From NCBI GenBank assembly GCA_947630515.1, contig CANRHY010000026.1, positions 1 through 9,865 on the forward strand: a stretch of 9,865 nucleotides of DNA. The letters run 5' to 3'. Positions 5,748 through 9,865 of this stretch are shown in pieces. The notes under the pieces were generated by a model, which made no database searches, was not told where the DNA came from, and worked only from the letters and a program-made list of their open reading frames with translations. Position 1 is the first letter of the stretch, and each line of letters starts with the position of its first letter. This DNA is from an uncultured Bacilli bacterium. Its GTDB lineage: Bacteria > Bacillota_I > Bacilli_A > RF39 > UBA660. Made by a program: the position numbers and the translations under genes.

Positions 5748-6805
5748 TCCCCTAACTTCAAGAGTCGTTTAAGTATTGATAACTTTTTTTCTTTTAAAAG
5801 TAAATAAATATTTTCACTAGTAATAAATTCTCCTTGAGCGTAAACTTTAACACTACCTACTACCATTCCATCTGTAATATTCTTTTTCTTAATAATCTCC
5901 ACATTTACTTCTACTTTATCTAACTCATCTTCTTTTAACATTATATCTATATCATTTTTAATATATAAGTGTCCATCTTTATAATAATCATCATCTATAT
6001 TAAAAGTATACTTATCAACTACCCTATACTTATCATACATATCAAAATACTTTTCATATAAATTCTTATGTGTATTAAACCTATCCTTATCCTTAAAAGT
6101 TACAATAATTAAATTCTCTCTTCCCCTTTTAGCACTTGATACCAAAATATAACCACTCTTTTCTGTATACCCAGTTTTTCCTCCAGTCGCATATTTATAC
6201 CTAGTTAAAAGTTCATTTTTATTATACCAAATATATTCCTCTTTACTACTTTTTAATGTATACTTAACTTTATTTGTAATTTCTTTAAAAGTAAGATTAT
6301 TACTTGCATACCTCATAAGAATAGCTAAATCATAAGGAGTACTATAATTTTCTGTTTCGTTATCAAGTCCATGTGGATTACTAATAGTAGTATTCATCAT
6401 TCCTATCTTTAAAGCAGTTTCATTCATTTTTCTAATAAAATTATCATACCCTAAAGTATTACTTGCAATTACCATCGCAGCATCATTACCACTTCTTAAA
6501 AGAAGTCCCACTAATAAGTCATATAAAGTCATGCACTCCCCTTCATCTATATATATCATAGACCCATATACTTCTTTTATTTCTTCTCCTGCACATAACA
6601 CATCTGTAAGAGGCACATTTTCTATAGCCGTAACAGCTGTAAGAATTTTAGTAGTACTAGCAATAAGCATTTTACTATTTACATTTTTCCCATCTAATAC
6701 TCTTAAACTATCCGCGTCCATCACAATAAAAGACTCATAAGCATAAACTCTTTTCATATTAAAAAAACACAAAAAAGCCACAAAAACTATCAACATTTTT
6801 TTCAT
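5741..6805 (-). CDS. dacF: D-alanyl-D-alanine carboxypeptidase (DacF/DacA-like PBP)
   Basis: 354 residues. It has a signal peptide (1-22; hydrophobic core LIVFVAFLCFF, likely cleavage after VYA). The three active-site motifs of S11 peptidases are present: S50-T-T-K53 (IASTTKI), S105-G-N107 (LRSGNDAA) and K210-T-G212 (ATGGKTGYTEKSGY). A C-terminal domain (about 265-354) ends in an amphipathic helix (LSILKRLLKLG) of the kind that attaches low-molecular-weight PBPs to the outer face of the membrane. The reaction is removal of the terminal D-Ala from peptidoglycan stem peptides, limiting cross-linking. DacF is the sporulation paralogue in Bacillus and DacA the vegetative one; sequence alone does not separate them here. 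A CATATAAT box lies upstream (6830-6837). No strong SD is seen before ATG 6805. Confidence 0.9.
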   Translation of the reverse strand: MKKMLIVFVAFLCFFNMKRVYAYESFIVMDADSLRVLDGKNVNSKMLIASTTKILTAVTAIENVPLTDVLCAGEEIKEVYGSMIYIDEGECMTLYDLLVGLLLRSGNDAAMVIASNTLGYDNFIRKMNETALKIGMMNTTISNPHGLDNETENYSTPYDLAILMRYASNNLTFKEITNKVKYTLKSSKEEYIWYNKNELLTRYKYATGGKTGYTEKSGYILVSSAKRGRENLIIVTFKDKDRFNTHKNLYEKYFDMYDKYRVVDKYTFNIDDDYYKDGHLYIKNDIDIMLKEDELDKVEVNVEIIKKKNITDGMVVGSVKVYAQGEFITSENIYLLLKEKKLSILKRLLKLGEK

Positions 6806-6829
6806 ACTTAATTATATTCACATATTTTT

Positions 6830-6837
6830 ATTATATG
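6830..6837 (-). promoter_or_regulatory. Candidate -10 box upstream of the carboxypeptidase gene
   Basis: On the minus strand, CATATAAT directly follows the T-tract of the lipoprotein terminator and leaves a leader of up to about 20 bases. It fits the sigma-A -10 TATAAT or the sigma-E -10 CATACAAT; no -35 of either kind is convincing. Confidence 0.3.
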
Positions 6838-6861
6838 AAAAAAAGCTATATTACTAGCTTT
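6838..6861 (-). terminator. Terminator of the lipoprotein gene
   Basis: On the minus strand, AAAGCTA (6855-6861) pairs with TAGCTTT (6842-6848) around a 6-base loop and is followed by a run of seven T. The TAG stop codon (6854-6856) of the lipoprotein gene straddles the stem and loop. Confidence 0.85.
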
Positions 6862-7369
6862 CTTCATAATCATAAGTTCCATGAATTTTCTCTAATGTAA
6901 CTCTATCAAAATCTTCTACCTTCCATTTATCTTCTTCTTTAGTAACATTTATGCTTATTGTATAATCTATTCTCTCATCAGCACTCAACATACTATCTAA
7001 CTTATAATCCATAAATTTTTCTTCACTTTCATACTCACTTCTTTTTTCATTAGCTTCCTTTTCTACTTTATAAAAGTCATACACACTAATACTCACTGTA
7101 ACAATAGCTTCGTCTCCTTCTACTTCTTCACTAACTATCTCATACTTTAAATCTGAGTATTGCATTTTCATACTTTTCATATACTTTTCTTTTTCACTAC
7201 TTGTTAAATTAGTAGCTTCACTAGAAAGTTCTAAATCAGATAAAACTGCCTCATCTAAATTTTGATATTTCTTAAATAATGTCTCCACTGCTTTAGAGGG
7301 AGTCTCTTTAATTAAAGAACACCCAACTAATAAAAACAAACTTGATAAAATTAATAAAAATTTTTTCAT
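6854..7369 (-). CDS. Small secreted lipoprotein, NTF2-like (DUF4878/DUF5105-type) fold suspected
   Basis: 171 residues. A lipoprotein signal peptide (MKKFLLILSSLFLLVGC) has the lipobox L14-V-G-C17, so it should be diacylated on Cys17 and held on the outer membrane face. The mature part starts TPSKAVETLFKKYQNLD and alternates helix and strand (YEIVSEEVEGDEAIVTVSISVYDF, then WKVEDFD), which resembles DUF4878/DUF5105 NTF2-like lipoproteins of Bacillota. Function unknown. ATG 7369 follows AGAGGTG (7374-7380). A 17-base sequence upstream (7383-7399) recurs before the two-helix protein gene. It ends in a strong terminator. Confidence 0.8.
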   Translation of the reverse strand: MKKFLLILSSLFLLVGCSLIKETPSKAVETLFKKYQNLDEAVLSDLELSSEATNLTSSEKEKYMKSMKMQYSDLKYEIVSEEVEGDEAIVTVSISVYDFYKVEKEANEKRSEYESEEKFMDYKLDSMLSADERIDYTISINVTKEEDKWKVEDFDRVTLEKIHGTYDYEES

Positions 7370-7382
7370 TTCACACCTCTAC

Positions 7383-7399
7383 TAATATAATTTACTAAA
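7383..7399 (-). repeat. 17-base direct repeat, copy 1 (upstream of lipoprotein)
   Basis: TTTAGTAAATTATATTA on the minus strand, identical to 8251-8267. Both copies lie just upstream of a minus-strand start codon (14 bases here from the end of the copy). A/T-rich, so partly expected by chance. Confidence 0.6.
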
Positions 7400-7415
7400 A
7401 TAAATTTATTATACA

Positions 7416-8048
7416 TTATTTTTTAACTTGCATTAAATTAGTAAGTTCTAAAAATTCTAAATGTTTATTACTAAAACTTTTCTTTATATCTTTAACTAAC
7501 ATTTCATATTTATTAGACCCCTCTACTTTATCAAACCATTCATAATATAAATAATCTATCTTTTCCTTATCATCTTTTATACTACTTAAAAACTCTAATA
7601 TACTATCTATTACTTCTTTATTCTTTCTAGTAACATTTCTAAAATTAATCTTATTATTTAAAACTTCATAATCTATATTTACATAATTTATACCAGTAGC
7701 AAGGTCTACTATCTCAGCTTCTTCTACTATCAAAAACTTACTTTTCTTTATATTAACACCCTTACTACTAAATAAAACACACGCACTTTCCTTTTCTGTA
7801 CTAATAACACACATATAAGGAACAACTTCTACATTCTTAGAAGAAAACACTTGAGTTTTATCCTGAATCCTTTTCAAAAACTCTTCACTTACCTTTATCT
7901 TCTTAAACACAATATCAGCATATTCTAAATCACTTACTTTAAATAAAGGTGTTCTTCTAATATGCTTAAAATCATCACTTTCAAACCAATCATAAAAATC
8001 ATACATATTATCACTTAAATTAACTAAAACATCATAGACATATATCAC
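7416..8048 (-). CDS. YjbA-like protein (DUF3603)
   Basis: 210 residues, soluble. The start (IYVYDVLVNLSD, then YDFYDWFESDD and RTPLFKVSDLEYADI) resembles Bacillus YjbA/DUF3603 (LYLHDVWVNW, FHEWRKDD, QVPLLKVD). The rest fits a mixed alpha/beta protein, with KKSKFLIVEEAEIVDLA (about 101-118) resembling the RKSRLIPRQEQMV part of YjbA. Function unknown. The start is GTG 8048, which overlaps the TGA stop of the preceding gene as GTGA; SD AAAGGAG lies 8 bases before it. There is no in-frame ATG nearby. The overlap means coupled translation with the two-helix membrane protein. Confidence 0.65.
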   Translation of the reverse strand: MIYVYDVLVNLSDNMYDFYDWFESDDFKHIRRTPLFKVSDLEYADIVFKKIKVSEEFLKRIQDKTQVFSSKNVEVVPYMCVISTEKESACVLFSSKGVNIKKSKFLIVEEAEIVDLATGINYVNIDYEVLNNKINFRNVTRKNKEVIDSILEFLSSIKDDKEKIDYLYYEWFDKVEGSNKYEMLVKDIKKSFSNKHLEFLELTNLMQVKK

Positions 8049-8251
8049 TTAAATTTCTCCTTTCCAAATACAGTTAAATATAAGAGTAATATACCTACAA
8101 AAATAATAAGAACTTCCACTCTCATACTTATAAACTTTACATATTCTAAAAAACTATACCCCATATTTAATAAATTTAAATAAATTATCATAAAAGAAAT
8201 ACTTATACTAACTAAAATAATACCAATTAAAAATAAAAAAATACGTGCCAT
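8045..8251 (-). CDS. Small two-helix membrane protein, function unknown
   Basis: 68 residues with two hydrophobic helices (about 4-27 and 47-62) joined by a short loop and ending in the charged GKEKFK, so both termini are probably in the cytosol. ATG 8251 lacks a clear SD and follows directly on a 17-base repeat (8251-8267). Its TGA stop is shared with the GTG start of the DUF3603-like gene, so the pair is co-expressed. I recognise no family. It is divergent from uppP across an AT-rich region. Confidence 0.75.
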   Translation of the reverse strand: MARIFLFLIGIILVSISISFMIIYLNLLNMGYSFLEYVKFISMRVEVLIIFVGILLLYLTVFGKEKFK

Positions 8252-8267
8252 AATATAATTTACTAAA
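8251..8267 (-). repeat. 17-base direct repeat, copy 2
   Basis: TTTAGTAAATTATATTA on the minus strand, identical to 7383-7399. Its last base is the A of ATG 8251. It overlaps the left arm of the inverted repeat at 8261-8273. Confidence 0.6.
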
Positions 8268-8325
8268 TTTATATAAAATTATGTATTATAATTATTCTTT
8301 TATTTATTTTATTATAAATTTAGTA
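8261..8325. repeat. 13-bp perfect inverted repeat in the divergent control region
   Basis: TACTAAATTTATA (8261-8273) is the exact reverse complement of TATAAATTTAGTA (8313-8325), with 39 bases between. The two arms sit symmetrically between the divergent starts at 8251 and 8358. Each arm reads TATAAATTTAGTA toward its own gene, which could be matching -10 regions or an operator pair. Confidence 0.6.
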
Positions 8326-8337
8326 TATAATTATAAT
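8326..8337 (+). promoter_or_regulatory. Candidate uppP promoter, tandem TATAAT
   Basis: TATAATTATAAT holds two overlapping sigma-A -10 options (8326-8331 and 8332-8337). At 17 bases no good -35 is found (TTTATT or similar). The SD region AAAGGAAAGTGAT (8341-8353) follows. Confidence 0.45.
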
Positions 8338-8357
8338 GTAAAAGGAAAGTGATATAA

Positions 8358-9161
8358 ATGAAAAAAATCTTACTATATATATTTTTAGGAATAATACAAG
8401 GGTTCACCGAGCCGCTTCCCATATCTTCAAGTGGACATGTATTCTTACTAAAACAACTCTTCTCTTTAGGCGGGACTGACCTTAACTTTGAAATAATAGT
8501 TAACTTTGGAAGTTTGCTTGCAATACTACTCATTTATAAAGATGATTTAATAAAATTAATTAAAAATTTCTTCTTACACTTTAAAAAAAGAACTAGAGAA
8601 ACAACAAATGATTTTAGATATTGCTTTCTAATAATTGTAGGTAGTATCCCAGTAGGTATAATTGGTGTATTATTTAAAGACATAATTGAAGAAAAACTAA
8701 ATAACATAAAAATAATAGGAATAGCATTTCTAGTAACAGCATTACTTCTATTCCTAGTAAGAAACATAAAAGGAAAAAAACAAGATAAAGACATAACATT
8801 TTTAGATAGTATAGTCATTGGACTAACTCAAGTAATCGCGGTTATACCCGGGATTAGTAGAAGTGGTTCTACCTTAATAGGCGGACTATTTAGAGACTTA
8901 GATAGAGAAACAGCATTAAAATACTCATTTATGTTATATATACCAGTAAGTCTAGGAACAACACTTCTAGGAATAAAAGATTTACTTGAAGTAAATAACT
9001 TCCATGAATTAATACTTCCATATGGACTAGGTTTCTTAGCTTCATTCATAGTTTCTTACTTTACACTTAGATGGTTCATGAAAGTAGTCAAAAAAGGAAA
9101 CTTAATTTACTTTAGCATATATACTTTAATTCTAGGAATATTAGTACTCTTGTTCATGTAA
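8358..9161 (+). CDS. uppP: Undecaprenyl-diphosphatase UppP (BacA)
   Basis: 267 residues, typical length, with about eight hydrophobic segments. Signature motifs: Q14-G-F-T-E18 (the (E/Q)xxxE motif) followed by PLPISSSGH (19-27), and VIPGISRSGSTLIGG (162-176), the PGxSRSxxT motif with Arg168. It dephosphorylates undecaprenyl pyrophosphate at the membrane so the lipid carrier can be reused for peptidoglycan and teichoic acid precursors, and raises bacitracin tolerance. Pro19 replaces the usual Phe of TEFLP, a local oddity in the active-site loop. ATG 8358 has an SD (AAAGGA) and divergent AT-rich control DNA. It is monocistronic and converges on the AbiEi-like gene over a shared terminator. Confidence 0.96.
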   Translation: MKKILLYIFLGIIQGFTEPLPISSSGHVFLLKQLFSLGGTDLNFEIIVNFGSLLAILLIYKDDLIKLIKNFFLHFKKRTRETTNDFRYCFLIIVGSIPVGIIGVLFKDIIEEKLNNIKIIGIAFLVTALLLFLVRNIKGKKQDKDITFLDSIVIGLTQVIAVIPGISRSGSTLIGGLFRDLDRETALKYSFMLYIPVSLGTTLLGIKDLLEVNNFHELILPYGLGFLASFIVSYFTLRWFMKVVKKGNLIYFSIYTLILGILVLLFM

Positions 9162-9183
9162 AAACTCTTTAAAGAGTTTTTTT
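9161..9183. terminator. Bidirectional terminator between uppP and the AbiEi-like gene
   Basis: AAAACTC (9161-9167) pairs with GAGTTTT (9174-9180) around TTTAAA, forming a near-perfect palindrome. The plus strand continues with a T-run, and the minus strand gives GAGTTTTTAC. The two stop codons (9159-9161 plus, 9182-9184 minus) flank it. Confidence 0.85.
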
Positions 9184-9643
9184 ATTGTTCATAATATAAT
9201 ACTCCCTCTTCTTCAAAATGTTTAGCCCTTAATGAAAGTTCAGGTGGAATATCTAATCCCTCATAAGAATTATTATGTTCATCATAATAATTTGCAAAAG
9301 TTTCATACAAAACTTGCGAGTCACTTTCTTTTCTTCTTAACATATCTACAATTGCATTATTAATAGGAGAAACTTTTATTCCATTAAAATCTATAAATGG
9401 AATATTATCTAAATTATCAACTATAAAACATTTAATATAAGGTAAATTAAAATCAACACTTGAATATACATACACTTGAGTAGTAAATCCACCATTAGAA
9501 TACCCTAATAAATCAGCAGCACTTTCTAAACATACAACACAATCTAAATTTTTAAGAAGTATTTTAAATACATCACAAAAAGTCATAAGCTTAGCTTCAC
9601 TATCCATTTCTCTAGCAACTTCAAAAACACTCTTATTATTCAT
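9182..9643 (-). CDS. AbiEi-like antitoxin/regulator domain protein (orphan, short)
   Basis: 153 residues from ATG 9643. LESAADLLG (39-47), then VYVYSS strands, FNGIKVSPINNAIVDML (about 86-102) and QVLYETFANYY (110-120) follow the pattern of AbiEi-type antitoxins (E-S-A-x-x-L-x-G, then S-P-x-R-A-I-x-D, then a helix). In type IV systems AbiEi represses the promoter and antagonises the AbiEii nucleotidyltransferase toxin. Here the usual N-terminal winged helix is short or poorly conserved, and no AbiEii gene is present on either side, so it may be a stand-alone regulator. An in-frame ATG exists at 9670, but an extended -10 (TGATATAAT, 9672-9677) makes the transcript start after it, so 9643 is preferred. 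The assignment is by pattern only. Confidence 0.5.
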   Translation of the reverse strand: MNNKSVFEVAREMDSEAKLMTFCDVFKILLKNLDCVVCLESAADLLGYSNGGFTTQVYVYSSVDFNLPYIKCFIVDNLDNIPFIDFNGIKVSPINNAIVDMLRRKESDSQVLYETFANYYDEHNNSYEGLDIPPELSLRAKHFEEEGVLYYEQ

Positions 9644-9671
9644 AACTAATTTTCTCTTTCTTATCAGCATA

Positions 9672-9680
9672 ATTATATCA
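9672..9680 (-). promoter_or_regulatory. Extended -10 promoter of the AbiEi-like gene
   Basis: On the minus strand, TGATATAAT gives a TGn-extended -10 (TATAAT at 9672-9677). The -35 at 17 bases, GTTTCT (9695-9700), is poor. Transcription would start around 9665, inside the apparent first codons of the longer reading. Confidence 0.5.
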
Positions 9681-9692
9681 TTTATAACTTAT

Positions 9693-9803
9693 TTAGAAAC
9701 ATTAAAAGAGGAAGAAAAAATAATACAAGATTTAAAAGTAGGTAAAAGAAAAGGATATCATGATATTAATAAATTATTTGAAGATTTAGACTCAAATAAG
9801 TAG
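9693..9803 (+). pseudogene. Start-less C-terminal fragment, antitoxin-like (RelB/Phd-type tail?)
   Basis: An open frame reads LETLKEEEKIIQDLK, then VGKRKGYHDINKLFEDLDSNK, then TAG (9801-9803). It has no ATG, GTG or TTG start in frame upstream through 9600, where it runs into the AbiEi-like gene on the other strand. The pattern helix, basic-Gly-Tyr turn, D-x-x-x-x-F/L-E-x-L resembles the C-terminal tail of RelB/Phd-type antitoxins (…G-K-x-x-S-x-E-E-x-x-K-E-L). A strong terminator beginning within its last codons suggests this was once a real gene end. It may be a truncated remnant whose 5' part was lost. No toxin is seen next to it. Confidence 0.4.
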
Positions 9804-9828
9804 AGAACCAATAATTCTCTACTTATTT
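9794..9828. terminator. 14-bp hairpin terminator, probably bidirectional
   Basis: AAATAAGTAGAGAA (9794-9807) pairs perfectly with TTCTCTACTTATTT (9815-9828) around CCAATAA. The TAG stop of the fragment (9801-9803) is inside the stem. The U-tract is weak on plus (TTTAATTATT). With a probable gene end on the minus strand at 9831 it would serve both sides. Confidence 0.75.
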
Positions 9829-9830
9829 AA

Positions 9831-9865
9831 TTATTCAAAAAATTTATTAATAGGTACATTTAGTA
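9831..9865 (-). CDS. Possible C-terminal end of a gene entering from the right
   Basis: The minus strand reads …LNVPINKFFE then TAA (9831-9833), open to the window edge. Only ten codons are visible, so no family can be named. Its position right behind a symmetric hairpin that also closes the plus-strand fragment fits a convergent gene end. Confidence 0.3.
   Translation of the reverse strand, partial: LNVPINKFFE

Noticed and set aside
6531..6740. Plus-strand open frame of 69 codons
   Set aside because: It is antisense to the active-site region of the carboxypeptidase, whose motifs are intact.
8312..9049. Three minus-strand open frames over uppP
   Set aside because: All are antisense to uppP, which carries both signature motifs and a full-length frame; they lack SDs and any recognisable pattern.
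9644..9670. Nine-residue N-terminal extension of the AbiEi-like protein
   Set aside because: The extended -10 at 9672-9677 places the transcript start within it; ATG 9643 is the better start.

Overview
The window looks like a piece of chromosome from a very AT-rich, low-GC Gram-positive bacterium (Bacillota, Bacilli or the Mollicutes-adjacent gut lineages). The evidence is roughly three-quarters A+T, AGGAGG-type ribosome binding sites, intrinsic terminators with U-tracts, a short tRNA-Val, and several Bacillus-type genes (yunB, yutD, probable yutH, a YugI/CvfD-type S1 protein, a YjbA/DUF3603-like protein, dacF-like, uppP). TGA is used as a stop codon (S1 gene at 143-145; the GTGA overlap at 8045-8048), so this is genetic code 11 and not the Mycoplasma code. 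Two or three genes belong to families tied to endospore formation, which suggests a sporulating organism or a recent descendant of one.

Layout. Positions 1-4693 are all on the minus strand, read from right to left: a tail-anchored membrane protein (3719-4681) with its own promoter and terminator; then yunB, yutD, a DUF1292-like gene and a repeat-rich coiled-coil protein (terminator 1474-1498); then a yutH/CotS-like kinase-fold protein, a small S1-domain protein, and a tRNA-Val cut by the window edge. Divergent from this block is a single [4Fe-4S] ferredoxin gene (4788-4985, plus). It converges on an rluB-type pseudouridine synthase across a symmetric hairpin that contains both stop codons.

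Positions 5006-8251, minus strand read right to left: a two-helix membrane protein translationally coupled (GTGA) to a DUF3603-like protein, then a small lipoprotein ending in a terminator, then a secreted penicillin-binding D,D-carboxypeptidase, then rluB. On the plus strand, uppP (8358-9161) recycles undecaprenyl pyrophosphate and has an AT-rich divergent control region holding a 13-bp inverted repeat. uppP converges on an AbiEi-like gene (9182-9643, minus). The last 200 bases carry a start-less C-terminal gene fragment and a 14-bp terminator hairpin, so this is the most rearranged-looking end.

The genes do not form one pathway, but cell-envelope work (dacF-like, uppP, lipoprotein, two membrane proteins), RNA work (S1 protein, rluB, tRNA-Val) and spore-related genes predominate. 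I see no prophage, CRISPR array, transposase or obvious new multi-gene system. The most interesting signals are regulatory: stop codons built into terminator stems, a recurring AATTTAGTA start-proximal motif, a CATATWAT element ahead of the spore-type genes, and the AbiEi-like gene abutting an antitoxin-like remnant.
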